Positions 17,998 through 25,971 are shown, numbered from the stretch's first letter. The stretch is DNA of 42,152 nucleotides from an uncultured Pseudomonadota bacterium (GCA_903898785.1 CAIUGU010000003.1:1-42152); one strand, 5' to 3'. Numbers and translations are program-made. The notes: generated by a model from the letters alone, not told the origin.

Positions 17998-19404
17998 ATG
18001 CAGCTATCAGGCGCAATTGTCGATGGTGAGCAGATCGCGGGTGCAGGCAAGCTGGACGTACTCGATCCGGCAACCGGAAAACTGGCTGGAACGGTCCTTG
18101 CCGCAAGCGACGCGGAAGCGATGGCAGCAGTGGCGGCAGCCAAGGCGGCCTTTGCCGGCTGGGCGGCTCGGTCCCAAGCAGAACGGGCGGCCGCCGTCGC
18201 GCGCTGTGCGGACATCCTGGAGCGCAACTCGGAAGAACTGGCACGACTGCTCACCCGGGAACAGGGCAAACCGCTCGGCGGAATGGGATCGAGATTCGAA
18301 CTCGGCGGCACGGTCGCCTGGACACGGTACACGGCCGGCTTGAGCCTGCCGGCGGAGGTCATCCAGGACGACGCGCAATCGCATGTCGCGATCTATCGCA
18401 AGCCACTCGGCGTGGTGGTTTCGATCACGCCATGGAACTGGCCGGTCATGATCGCGATCTGGCACATCATGCCCGCCTTGCAAGCGGGAAACACCGTCGT
18501 CATCAAGCCCTCGCCGCTGACCCCGCTCTCCACCCTTCGCGTGGTTGCCTTGTTGCAGGAAGCCTTGCCGCCCGGCGTGCTCAATGCCGTCGCCGGTCCT
18601 GACAGCATCGGCCCCGTGCTCACCTCGCATCCCGATGTCGCCAAGGTCTGCTTCACCGGGTCCACACGCACCGGTATCAAGGTGATGTCGAGTGCCGCCC
18701 CGACGGTGAAGCGACTTACGCTTGAACTGGGCGGGAACGATGCCGGCATCGTCCTGCCAGACTGCGACCCGAACGCAATTGCTGAAGGCCTCTTCTGGGG
18801 TGCCCTGATCAACAATGGCCAGACATGTGCCGCGCTCAAGCGCCTGTACGTCCATGACAGCATCTACGAACAGGTGTGCCAGGCCCTCAAGGGCTTTGCG
18901 GGGGGCGTGAAGACCGGGAACGGGTTCAACGAGGACAGCCTGCTTGGCCCCATCCAGAACCGCATGCAGTTCGACAAGGTCTCGAGGCTTGTCGAACAGG
19001 CAAAGTCCGCAGGCGGTCGGGTGCTGTGCGGGGGCGAAGCGAGTGGCGGCGATGGCTACTTCTACCCTGTCACGCTGATAGCCGATGCCGAGAAGGGCAT
19101 GGCACTCGTCGATGAGGAGCAGTTCGGCCCGGCGCTGCCCATCATTCGCTATTCGAAACTCGACGATGCACTGGAGCAGGCGAACGGGCTCGATGCGGGC
19201 CTCGGCGGCTCTGTCTGGTCCAGTGACATTGCCCGTGCGCGCGACATCGCCATGCAACTGGAATGCGGAACCGCATGGGTCAACAAGCACGGCGGCCTGC
19301 GTCCGGATACGCCGTTCGGCGGCGTCAAGGCATCGGGCTTCGGTGTCGAGTTCGGCCCTCACGGCCTGGATGAGTTCGTTTCACTGCACGTGATCCACGA
19401 TTGA
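17998..19404 (+). CDS. NAD(P)-dependent aldehyde dehydrogenase
   Basis: Soluble aldehyde dehydrogenase, 468 residues. Active-site residues are present: Asn147 in TPWNWPVM, Glu243 in LELGGND and nucleophile Cys277 in NGQTCAALKRLYVHDSIYE. The GGNDAGIVLPD and GQTCAALKRLYVH motifs resemble the AldA-like branch rather than HpaE. The start has AGAGAAGAG upstream. It is divergent from the PQQ dehydrogenase and shares its control region. Two roles fit: oxidation of the aldehyde made by the PQQ dehydrogenase (for example 4-hydroxyphenylacetaldehyde), or oxidation of succinic semialdehyde released by HpaI. Sequence alone does not decide. Confidence 0.93.
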   Translation: MQLSGAIVDGEQIAGAGKLDVLDPATGKLAGTVLAASDAEAMAAVAAAKAAFAGWAARSQAERAAAVARCADILERNSEELARLLTREQGKPLGGMGSRFELGGTVAWTRYTAGLSLPAEVIQDDAQSHVAIYRKPLGVVVSITPWNWPVMIAIWHIMPALQAGNTVVIKPSPLTPLSTLRVVALLQEALPPGVLNAVAGPDSIGPVLTSHPDVAKVCFTGSTRTGIKVMSSAAPTVKRLTLELGGNDAGIVLPDCDPNAIAEGLFWGALINNGQTCAALKRLYVHDSIYEQVCQALKGFAGGVKTGNGFNEDSLLGPIQNRMQFDKVSRLVEQAKSAGGRVLCGGEASGGDGYFYPVTLIADAEKGMALVDEEQFGPALPIIRYSKLDDALEQANGLDAGLGGSVWSSDIARARDIAMQLECGTAWVNKHGGLRPDTPFGGVKASGFGVEFGPHGLDEFVSLHVIHD

Positions 19405-19453
19405 GGTTCGCGCCGATCGGGTCGTGATGGAACTCACCCGACACGATAAGGCT

Positions 19454-19474
19454 GCCCGGCTCCGGAGGCCGGGC
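19454..19474. terminator. GC-rich hairpin between convergent genes, possible bidirectional terminator
   Basis: GCCCGGC (19454-19460) and GCCGGGC (19468-19474) form a perfect 7-bp stem with a 7-base loop in the 123-base gap between the aldehyde dehydrogenase and hpaR. A short CTTT follows on the plus side, but there is no real T-run. The convergent position supports a terminator, the sequence only weakly. Confidence 0.4.
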
Positions 19475-19527
19475 CCACTTTCCGGGCAACGTCATCCCGG
19501 CAACTGTCAGCGATGCTGAAGCGTCCG

Positions 19528-19992
19528 CTACGCTTCCTTGTCAAAACGGCGGAGGGCTTCGGCCAGCGCCAGCGCTTCAGCCTTCAAGGCCTCAAGGCGC
19601 TCCGGGCCGAACGCTTCCGCATACTCCTTGAGCAGGAGCCGGGTACGCCTGGCGGTACCGGAAACAATCTCCCGTCCCTTGGGGGTGATCGACACAATCG
19701 ACCTTCGCGCATCACTCCGATCAAGCTGCCTGGCGATGAGTTTGCGGTCCCCCAGTTCCTTGAGGATTCTCGTAACGGTAGGCGCATGCAGCAACGCCTG
19801 GTCAGCGATGCCCTTGGCATCAAGGAATTCCGCATCCCCGAGGACACGCAACACCCGCCACTGCTGTTCGGTGAAGTTCGCTTCCCGAAGCACAGGACGA
19901 ATGGGCGCCATGACAGCCTCGCGGGCTGCCAACAGGCTCCCCGCAAGGGAAACCGGATAAGGCGGAAGGCCGGAAAACGTTTTGCGCGCCAA
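19528..19992 (-). CDS. hpaR: MarR-family regulator, HpaR-like homoprotocatechuate operon repressor
   Basis: Winged-helix dimeric regulator. The segment AAREAVMAPIRPVLREANFTEQQWRVLRVL closely follows enteric HpaR, which represses the homoprotocatechuate meta operon and is relieved by pathway acids. The wing region LDRSDARRSIVSITPKG (about 90-106) is typical MarR. There is no ATG or GTG near the N-terminus. The TTG at 19992, with GGAG 10 bases upstream, gives 154 residues, near the 148-149 of E. coli HpaR. A TTG at 20040 is an alternative that adds 16 residues. It is convergent with the aldehyde dehydrogenase and downstream of the phenol hydroxylase genes on the same strand. Likely target: the palindrome at 17938. 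Confidence 0.88.
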   Translation of the reverse strand: MARKTFSGLPPYPVSLAGSLLAAREAVMAPIRPVLREANFTEQQWRVLRVLGDAEFLDAKGIADQALLHAPTVTRILKELGDRKLIARQLDRSDARRSIVSITPKGREIVSGTARRTRLLLKEYAEAFGPERLEALKAEALALAEALRRFDKEA

Positions 19993-20134
19993 GATTCTCG
20001 AACTCCAGCCTGGATGCTGCGATGGTCCTGCACGCGACAAAGCCGGAGGGATCGATTTCGATGACTCCCCCTCCAGGAATCTTCTTCGCTTCTGCAGGGT
20101 GATTGCGGTTCAGGCGGAACCCACAACCGCGTTC

Positions 20135-20164
20135 ATCGTAGACGCCTGCCAGCGTCCAAGTAAA
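20135..20164 (-). promoter_or_regulatory. Possible hpaR promoter
   Basis: On the minus strand TTTACT (20164-20159) and TACGAT (20140-20135) are separated by 18 bases, each four of six matches to sigma-70 boxes. They lie between the end of the phenol hydroxylase operon and hpaR. The rest of the 20.0-20.2 kb gap shows a small dyad ATCGATTTCGAT at 20051-20062 and nothing else. Confidence 0.3.
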
Positions 20165-20221
20165 GCGCGAGGGCCGCACCCCGCGTTGGCGGCACGACCC
20201 TGCTGTGGCGCCGCGGCGCGC

Positions 20222-21280
20222 TCACACCCGCTTGAAGAGCGGGCTCCTGACCTGTTGCGCGTCTGCAGCGGAAAAGAATTTCTCGGTGTAGATGTCGCGC
20301 TCGAACAGGCGGCCCTGCATGAGCGTGGCGATGCAGGCTTCGATCATCAGTGGCGGGCCGCACAGGTAAGCCTTGTGGCCACGGAAATCACCGGCGAAGT
20401 GCTCCCTGGCCGCCTCATGCACGAACTGCCGACGGCCCTTCCAGCCGCTGTCTGGCGGCTCGTCCGACAGCACGGGCACGTAGGTGAAGTTGGCGTGCTG
20501 CCGCGCCAGTTCCTCGAAGTCTTCGCGGTAGTACAGCTCGCTTGCGTTCCGCGCGCCATGAACCAGCACGATCGGCAGCAAAGAGCCCTCGGCAAGCAGG
20601 TCCAGGATCATCGACCGTGGACCCGACAGGCCCGAACCGCCCGCCATGAAAATGCTGGGAAGGTGTGCCGACTTCCGCACGAAGAACCGGCCATAGGGCC
20701 CGCTCAACTGCACCCGGTCGCCTGCCTTCAGTTCCTGGTGAATCCATTGTGTGCCTCGGCCGCCCGGCACCAGCCGGACATGCAGCTCCAGCAAAGGGGC
20801 GCCGGGTGCGTTGGCGGGAGAAAATGCCCGCTGGCCGACCTCCGGCGCAAAATGAAAGTTGATGTACTGGCCGGCCTGGAACTCCAGCGGCGTGTTCGCG
20901 TCGAGCTCGATCCAGACGCCCTTGATGCTCGGCGTCAGGTTCTCGATGCGGGTGACCGTGCCCGAGACGTCGCGCACCGGGATATCGCGCGCATCGGCGT
21001 CCGCCTCCACGTCGGCCTCGATGGTCGTATCGGCTAGCAATGTTGCGCAACAGGCCAGCGCGCGACCCTCCTCGCGTTCGTAGTCCATGAGGGCGAAATT
21101 CGACGCGTTGCCGTGATCCACCTCGCCGTCGGTAACGCTGATCTTGCAGGTGGCGCAGTAACCCTGGCCGCAGGCATGCGGCAAATGAATGCCCGCGCGC
21201 AAGCTGGCATCGAGAATGGTCTGGCCCTCCTCGACTTGAATGGTACGTCCAAGCGGCTCGATGGTCAGCTCATGGCTCAT
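20222..21280 (-). CDS. dmpP: Phenol hydroxylase reductase component P5 (DmpP-like)
   Basis: NADH-dependent reductase that feeds electrons to the diiron oxygenase. It is 352 residues. The N-terminal plant-type [2Fe-2S] domain has Cys37, Cys42, Cys45 and Cys77 in the CX4CX2C...C pattern (ACGQGYCATC). The flavin domain carries a YINFHFAP-type FAD motif (about 139-146) and the NAD domain carries MAGGSGLSGPRSM (about 212-224). The closing YLCGPPLMIEACIATL is typical. ATG at 21280, 20 bases after dmpO; last gene of the six-gene operon. Toluene and phenol monooxygenase reductases share this layout, but the neighbours fix the assignment. Confidence 0.94.
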   Translation of the reverse strand: MSHELTIEPLGRTIQVEEGQTILDASLRAGIHLPHACGQGYCATCKISVTDGEVDHGNASNFALMDYEREEGRALACCATLLADTTIEADVEADADARDIPVRDVSGTVTRIENLTPSIKGVWIELDANTPLEFQAGQYINFHFAPEVGQRAFSPANAPGAPLLELHVRLVPGGRGTQWIHQELKAGDRVQLSGPYGRFFVRKSAHLPSIFMAGGSGLSGPRSMILDLLAEGSLLPIVLVHGARNASELYYREDFEELARQHANFTYVPVLSDEPPDSGWKGRRQFVHEAAREHFAGDFRGHKAYLCGPPLMIEACIATLMQGRLFERDIYTEKFFSAADAQQVRSPLFKRV

Positions 21281-21300
21281 GGGTCATCAACCGGTTCGTT

Positions 21301-21660
21301 TCAGTAGCCCGACCCATTCAGGCCGTCGAGGCCCGGGGTCGTGAAGCGGATCAGGTCCTTGTGCCCGATACCGTTCTCCGCAAGCGTCTTTCCCGGCTCC
21401 GGCACGAAGCGCATCGAAGAGTTCTGCCAGATGACCTGCGTCCAGTCGATGCGAGGGAAGTCGGGATGGAAGGCGTAGGCCTCCGGGATGTACTTCTCCA
21501 GCAACACCGAGAACGGCGTCTCCGGCCGCAAGGCCAGCACGAAGGGACGGGAGAACATCCGGTGCTTCTCCCAGTTCACGTACAGCAACTGCTTGCCGTT
21601 GAAATGGCGCAACGAGTCGCGCGATTCGAATTCATAGGGTCCGATGGATGCAACGCTCAT
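21301..21660 (-). CDS. dmpO: Phenol hydroxylase component P4 (DmpO-like, gamma subunit)
   Basis: Small structural subunit of the (alpha-beta-gamma)2 hydroxylase, 119 residues. The sequence MSVASIGPYEFESRDSLRHF, followed by FNGKQLLYVNWEKH and RPFVLALRPETPFSVLLE, fits DmpO/PhyE proteins. The end carries HPDFPRIDWTQVIW, the usual tail. Shine-Dalgarno AAGGA lies just upstream, and the start is 14 bases after the dmpN stop. It has no catalytic role of its own; it is needed for oxygenase assembly. Confidence 0.93.
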   Translation of the reverse strand: MSVASIGPYEFESRDSLRHFNGKQLLYVNWEKHRMFSRPFVLALRPETPFSVLLEKYIPEAYAFHPDFPRIDWTQVIWQNSSMRFVPEPGKTLAENGIGHKDLIRFTTPGLDGLNGSGY

Positions 21661-21674
21661 GGTTCCTTAGCTCC

Positions 21675-23219
21675 TCAATTGGTCGTGGCCTGCGCCCGCC
21701 AGGCGGCGAAGTTCTTCTGGTCATCCGACCCGTTGAAATCGCCGGTGGCGCGCGGGTCCAGCCGCCAGAAGTCGTTCATGTAACGCGCAGGATCGAAATC
21801 ATTGGCGGTCACGTCCACGCCCTCCGGCGCGCAATTCCCCTGCAGCGCCTGATGCGAGGAAATGTACGCCTGCACGTACTTCTCAGGCTCATGGTCGAAG
21901 ATCGCCTTGCAGTGGTCGGAGCAGAAGTGGAACTTCTCGCCCTTGTACACCGACTCGCGAAAGCACGTGCTCATCGGATCGTCCGGCTCGTTGTACTTGA
22001 TGGTATTGAGGCAGCACTGGCAGTTCATGGGCTGCGTGTTGTTGACGAAGCGCTTGCCCTGCTTCTCCATCTTGTCCCAATGCTCAAGCGTCGGCCGGTA
22101 GAACCGATCGAAGGTGTTGGGATACTTCTCCGACAGCCAGTCGAGTTCTTCCGGGCCCGGCACCCAGGTGTGGAAGCTCATGGCCCTCGACTTCATGTAG
22201 AAGCCGATCCATGACTGGTGCGAGACGTGCTCCTTCTCGACGACGGTCTGCGAGAAGCAGGCCGGCACCTTGATGCCGTAGCGAGCCAGGTCATTGAACA
22301 GCGCGGAGCCGTTCTGCTCGAAGTAGATCTCCCACGCTTCCTTGAAGCTCATGATGCGCTTGGGCAGCATGTAATCCATCATCATGCCGACGGCGCCCAG
22401 CTTGCGCGTCCCGCGCCAGGTCCACTTGTCGATCCAGCGCTGCACGATGGGCAGGTTGTCCGGATCCTGCTCGAGCAGGAACTTGATGCATTCCAGCCCC
22501 AGGGTCATGTGCCTTGCCTCGTCCGACTGCGCCGAGAAGCCCACGGTCATGGCCGCCAGGTCCCCGTTGTAGGCAGCGCCGGAAATGAACGGCACGAACA
22601 GGATATTGGTGAGCACGTACTCGAACGCAAACCCGATGGCCACCATGAACTCGAAGGGCCCGGCCGTGATGGCGTCATCGAAGAAGGACTTGCCGTCGGA
22701 CAGGTACCACATCCGCGACTGCTGGTGGGCGAACTCGTCGAGGCCGTTGTAGTACTTGTTGTAGTTCGACACCGAGTGGATCTGGGTCTGGAAGTGCCGG
22801 TATTCGTCCACCGCCTGCATGAGGCAGGCGACGCGCGGCCCCGCACCCACCATCTGGCGCCCCATGTTGGTGAAGCCGCGGGCCGCCATGAGTTCGAGCG
22901 GCGGGGTCGAGCCCAGATACAGCTTCAGCACATTGATGTAGCGCGCGTCCGTGACGGTCAGGTGCCCATTGTTCTGGTTGAAGGCATCCAGGATCGCGTA
23001 CAGCTTGCGTTCCTTTTCGGCCTGGTACTTCCAGTAAGCGTCCATGGTCAGCCGGAACGGGTCTTCCCAGCGATTCCAGTCGTGGATCTTGATGCCCTCA
23101 TAGCCCACTTGTGGATACACCTTGGACATGGGCTGGTAGGTGGTGTCCCAGGCCAGGTCGCGTGTCATCAGCGTGTAGCGCTCTTTCAGGCTCAGCTTCT
23201 TGGGGGGTGCGGTCGTCAT
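21675..23219 (-). CDS. dmpN: Phenol hydroxylase large oxygenase subunit P3 (DmpN-like)
   Basis: Catalytic alpha subunit of a soluble diiron monooxygenase. It is 514 residues from the ATG at 23219. A complete diiron ligand set is visible: Glu109 (PLELMAARGF), Glu139 and His142 (DEYRH), Glu200 (FAFEYVLTN), Glu234 and His237 (DEARH). The C-terminal region holds the CXXC-type metal site CQCCLN and FHFCSDHC found in DmpN. The protein follows DmpN closely along its whole length, including GAAYNGD and LEQDPDN. A GTG at 23243 overlapping the dmpM stop is a weaker start. With HpaA-type control and hpa ring-cleavage genes nearby, the substrate may be a para-substituted phenol such as 4-hydroxyphenylacetate rather than phenol. 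Confidence 0.96.
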   Translation of the reverse strand: MTTAPPKKLSLKERYTLMTRDLAWDTTYQPMSKVYPQVGYEGIKIHDWNRWEDPFRLTMDAYWKYQAEKERKLYAILDAFNQNNGHLTVTDARYINVLKLYLGSTPPLELMAARGFTNMGRQMVGAGPRVACLMQAVDEYRHFQTQIHSVSNYNKYYNGLDEFAHQQSRMWYLSDGKSFFDDAITAGPFEFMVAIGFAFEYVLTNILFVPFISGAAYNGDLAAMTVGFSAQSDEARHMTLGLECIKFLLEQDPDNLPIVQRWIDKWTWRGTRKLGAVGMMMDYMLPKRIMSFKEAWEIYFEQNGSALFNDLARYGIKVPACFSQTVVEKEHVSHQSWIGFYMKSRAMSFHTWVPGPEELDWLSEKYPNTFDRFYRPTLEHWDKMEKQGKRFVNNTQPMNCQCCLNTIKYNEPDDPMSTCFRESVYKGEKFHFCSDHCKAIFDHEPEKYVQAYISSHQALQGNCAPEGVDVTANDFDPARYMNDFWRLDPRATGDFNGSDDQKNFAAWRAQATTN

Positions 23220-23239
23220 GTTGATGCTTCCACTCGGGC

Positions 23240-23512
23240 TCACTGTTCCCAGGACAGGCAGAATTCGTCGTCGGTCTCGTCGAGGTGGCCGGAGATCGTG
23301 ATCAGATGCACCTGCAGTTCCTGCAGGTCGAACTCCCGTCCCAGCTTCTCCTCCACCGTGGTGCGCTTGATCACCATGCGTCCGGGCACGTCCACTTTGA
23401 CCATGGCGGGCTGGTCGACCACGACGGCACCGGGGTTGTCGTCGACAATGGCCTCGACGATGCAGCGCGTGTCTTCGTTCTTCTGGAAGGCGATAAAGGT
23501 ATTGGAAGACAT
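23240..23512 (-). CDS. dmpM: Phenol hydroxylase regulatory/activator component P2 (DmpM-like)
   Basis: Cofactor-free coupling protein that binds the hydroxylase and tunes oxygen activation, as MmoB does in methane monooxygenase. It is 90 residues, the normal size, starting MSSNTFIAFQKNEDTR with the conserved PAMVKVDVPGRMVIKR in the middle and FDLQELQVHLITISGH near the end. It lies 9 bases after dmpL and directly before dmpN. Confidence 0.94.
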   Translation of the reverse strand: MSSNTFIAFQKNEDTRCIVEAIVDDNPGAVVVDQPAMVKVDVPGRMVIKRTTVEEKLGREFDLQELQVHLITISGHLDETDDEFCLSWEQ

Positions 23513-23521
23513 TCTGGATCC

Positions 23522-24514
23522 CTACGGCGCGAGGCCGGCCTTGGTGAAACGTGCATTGAATTGCGCCACCGCCTCACCGAGCTGAGCGGGTCCGTCGTTA
23601 CCGAAAGCGCGCGCCACCACGGGGTCGAGCGCAGTCACCGCGCGATCGCGCCACTCGCGCAGCCAGGTGCTCAACTGGGCCTTGTTGCCTGGATTGTCGG
23701 CAGCCGCGCTCTTGATGACTGCATCCACCCACTTGCTGCTCTCCGTGAACCACTCGCGCTGGAACCGCGTGAGTAACGACAGCACCGGCCCATGCGTGGC
23801 ATTCAGGCGCTCATTGAGGCGCTCGAAGAACAGCGGATACAGGAGGCCTTCCAGCGCGACATTCTGCGCGATGAACACCTCGAACCAGTCCTTGAGGACC
23901 ATGACGTCCTCGACGTAGCGGCGCAACTCCTGCCAGCGCGGGTGCTGGAGCCAGGCGTCCTTGGCGGCTGCGAGGGATTCCGTGCCATCGAAGGCGAGGC
24001 CCAGGCGCGTCAGGTACTGAGCGACGCCGAGCTGGTCCATGCTGGCGAAGGTCGCCGCCTGTGACATTGCAATGCCATAGCTGTAAGAGCCTATGAAGGA
24101 GTTGTTGATGTTGGAGGCCCACGCCGCATGGCGCAGCGGCACGAACACCTCGTTGACCAGGGCGCGACCTTCTGCGGCGTAGGCCTGCGCGAGCCCCATC
24201 TCCTCCACCAGGTCGAAATCCGCCTCTGCAGTTTCCTGCATGCGGCCGCGCGCCAGCGTCCAGGGTCCGTAGTAATACTGACGCGGATCCTTGAGCGCAT
24301 ACCAATCCTGCATGGTGATGCACGTGCGCGTCTTGTCGAAGATCTCGTACGCCGGGTCCCAGGTCGGCCGATAGTGGAAGTTCTCCACCGGCTGCAGGTC
24401 CATCGTGGCCTCGAAATAGCGCGAGGCCGGCTTGTCGGCGCCCATGCGTCGCGCCAGGTGTCCGAAGGTTTGCCGCAGCGGCGTGATGGTGATGGTGCGC
24501 AGATCGATATGCAT
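23522..24514 (-). CDS. dmpL: Phenol hydroxylase small oxygenase subunit P1 (DmpL-like, beta)
   Basis: Beta subunit of the hydroxylase, with the ferritin-like fold but no diiron ligands. It is 330 residues from the ATG at 24514, which has AAGAGG ten bases upstream; DmpL is about the same length. Conserved stretches are RTITITPLRQTFGHLARR, NFHYRPTWDPAYEIFD, and the region DPRQYYYGPWTLARGRMQE. An in-frame reading back to 24622 would run over dmpK and is rejected. It lies between dmpK (22-base gap) and dmpM (9-base gap). Confidence 0.95.
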   Translation of the reverse strand: MHIDLRTITITPLRQTFGHLARRMGADKPASRYFEATMDLQPVENFHYRPTWDPAYEIFDKTRTCITMQDWYALKDPRQYYYGPWTLARGRMQETAEADFDLVEEMGLAQAYAAEGRALVNEVFVPLRHAAWASNINNSFIGSYSYGIAMSQAATFASMDQLGVAQYLTRLGLAFDGTESLAAAKDAWLQHPRWQELRRYVEDVMVLKDWFEVFIAQNVALEGLLYPLFFERLNERLNATHGPVLSLLTRFQREWFTESSKWVDAVIKSAAADNPGNKAQLSTWLREWRDRAVTALDPVVARAFGNDGPAQLGEAVAQFNARFTKAGLAP

Positions 24515-24536
24515 GCGAGCGAGCCTCTTGCGATGA

Positions 24537-24845
24537 TCAGTCGTCAGAACGGAGGGGCGTGCGGAAACGGCGCTGCGTGGCGTCGTCAAGGGTCCAGGGG
24601 CGCTCGGCTTCCGTGGTGGCATCGGCCGACGGCGGCAGATCCTCCAGCAGTACTACATCATTGGCGGCACAGAAGCCGGCCAGGGCCTGCTGCGGCAGGA
24701 TCATCTCCACGAACATGTCCGGATCGCCGATGGCGAACTCGAACTCGACGAAGCCGTCGTCGCGAACCCGTCGCACGCGCACGAACCGGCGGCTCGGATC
24801 GAAGCCCTCGTCATTCAATTGCGCCCCCTCCACCATGGTCGACAT
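24537..24845 (-). CDS. dmpK: Phenol hydroxylase assembly component P0 (DmpK-like)
   Basis: Small non-catalytic subunit that helps load iron into the hydroxylase in the Dmp system. It is 102 residues. The segment RRFVRVRRVRDDGFVEFEFAIGDPDMFVEMILP is characteristic of P0 proteins; the tail is shorter on conserved features. The ATG at 24845 lacks a clear Shine-Dalgarno, and the ATG at 24836 is an alternative. It is the first gene of the hydroxylase operon, starting 56 bases after the AraC-type regulator, so it may be read from that gene's promoter or from a promoter inside the regulator gene. Confidence 0.9.
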   Translation of the reverse strand: MSTMVEGAQLNDEGFDPSRRFVRVRRVRDDGFVEFEFAIGDPDMFVEMILPQQALAGFCAANDVVLLEDLPPSADATTEAERPWTLDDATQRRFRTPLRSDD

Positions 24846-24901
24846 TCAAGCAAATCGCCGGGGGTCCGGACATGGACGCAAGCCGGGAGCGCTTGTACTT
24901 C

Positions 24902-25837
24902 TCAAGCCTCGGGCTGGTGGCGGCGACGGAAATCGCTGGGCGACAGCCCGGTGCGCTGCTTGAAGAAACGCGAGAAATAGCCCGGGTCGGTGAAGCCCAG
25001 CTGGTAGCACAGCTCGCTGACCGGCGTGAGCGAAAAGCGCAGCCGTCGACGGGCCTCGGCAAGGACACGCTCGTGCACCAACTCCTTGGAAGCGATGTCC
25101 GCCACCCTGCGGCACACGTCATTCAGCCGCGCCTGCGTCACCTTCAGGCGGCGCGCGTACTGCGCGACCGTCAGGTGCTGCTGGAAATGGGCTTCCACGA
25201 GATCGCAGAAAGCGAGAAAGATGTGGAGGTCCTCGCCGCTCTTGTGGCTGGGTGCTTCGGAGTGGCTGCGTGAACTGATGAGCCGGCCCAGCGTGATGAA
25301 GAAGCACAGCGCCAGCGCGGTCAGCATCGGCGACCGGCCGAGCCCCGTGCCGCGAAACTCCAACTGCAGCTGTCCGCCCAGGTCCATCAGGCGACGCTCC
25401 TCCTCGCTGGGAGCGCTGCTTCGGTCGGCGAGCAGCAGGAACGCCGCATCGTGCATTTGCCCCTCCGACCATAGCCCGGGCGTAGCCGCCTGCCATCCGC
25501 GCACGACCTCCTGGCGCACCGAAATCACCACGCCCTCGGTTTCCTCATCGGCGAAGAAGGCGTGGGGTGCCGCCGGCGGGGTCAGGAACACCAGCGGCGC
25601 TCGACCGGCGTAAATGCCCTCATCCAGCTGCAGTCGAATGCTGCCCTGAAACAGGAGGTGCACCTGGTAGAAGCGTGTATGGCGGTGGGCCGGCGTATTG
25701 CGGCCAAACACTTCCGCGAGCCGGCTGAAGGACTCGCAATGGACGTCACAATCCGGATCGCCCGGGTTATGGATACGGGTGATGTAGATGTCTGGAATGG
25801 ACGAGGACGCAGTCTTGGTCTTGGTCATGGGCGTCAC
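24902..25837 (-). CDS. hpaA: AraC-family transcriptional activator, HpaA-like
   Basis: Positive regulator with an N-terminal cupin effector domain and a C-terminal double helix-turn-helix. It is 311 residues. The cupin part contains VHCESFSRLAEVFGRNTPAHRHTRFYQVHLL and PLVFLTPPAAPHAFF, strongly resembling HpaA, the 4-hydroxyphenylacetate-responsive activator of hpaBC in E. coli. The second HTH lies in LRFSLTPVSELCYQLGFTDPGYFSRFFKQRTGLSPSDFRR (about 265-304). The GTG at 25837 has AAGG close upstream; the ATG at 25828 is an alternative. It is directly upstream of dmpK, not of hpaBC, which suggests that the diiron hydroxylase takes the place of HpaBC here. Confidence 0.87.
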   Translation of the reverse strand: MTPMTKTKTASSSIPDIYITRIHNPGDPDCDVHCESFSRLAEVFGRNTPAHRHTRFYQVHLLFQGSIRLQLDEGIYAGRAPLVFLTPPAAPHAFFADEETEGVVISVRQEVVRGWQAATPGLWSEGQMHDAAFLLLADRSSAPSEEERRLMDLGGQLQLEFRGTGLGRSPMLTALALCFFITLGRLISSRSHSEAPSHKSGEDLHIFLAFCDLVEAHFQQHLTVAQYARRLKVTQARLNDVCRRVADIASKELVHERVLAEARRRLRFSLTPVSELCYQLGFTDPGYFSRFFKQRTGLSPSDFRRRHQPEA

Positions 25838-25843
25838 CGGCCT

Positions 25844-25933
25844 TCAAGCCGCGTGGTCGGCGTCCGCCCTCGTCACTACCCGTCCAAGCCAACCGGCACC
25901 GGGCCGGGCGTAGAGCGGGTTGGGTGCGGTCAT
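25844..25933 (-). CDS. Possible 29-residue upstream peptide in the hpaA leader
   Basis: A short reading frame, MTAPNPLYARPGAGWLGRVV and nine more residues, starts with ATG at 25933 and has GGAG ten bases upstream. It ends only six bases before the hpaA start, and its stop codon overlaps the AAGG that would serve hpaA, as in translationally coupled leaders. No known family is recognised. In GC-rich DNA such frames arise by chance, so the support is the spacing and the promoter-like -10 upstream. Confidence 0.25.
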   Translation of the reverse strand: MTAPNPLYARPGAGWLGRVVTRADADHAA

Positions 25934-25971
25934 GGTGTGCGTGCTCCGGGCTGGAACTCCCCTATTGGTGG

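Noticed and set aside
17880-18362. N-terminal extension of the PQQ dehydrogenase by 161 residues
   Set aside because: It overlaps the start of the divergent aldehyde dehydrogenase and the shared promoter; the ATG at 17879 has a strong Shine-Dalgarno and leads into the signal sequence.
19820-20179. Alternative frame across the hpaR start (about 119 codons)
   Set aside because: It looks briefly protein-like upstream of hpaR but turns into a shifted reading of hpaR and has no domain; a frameshift in hpaR is not needed because the TTG at 19992 gives a normal-length protein.
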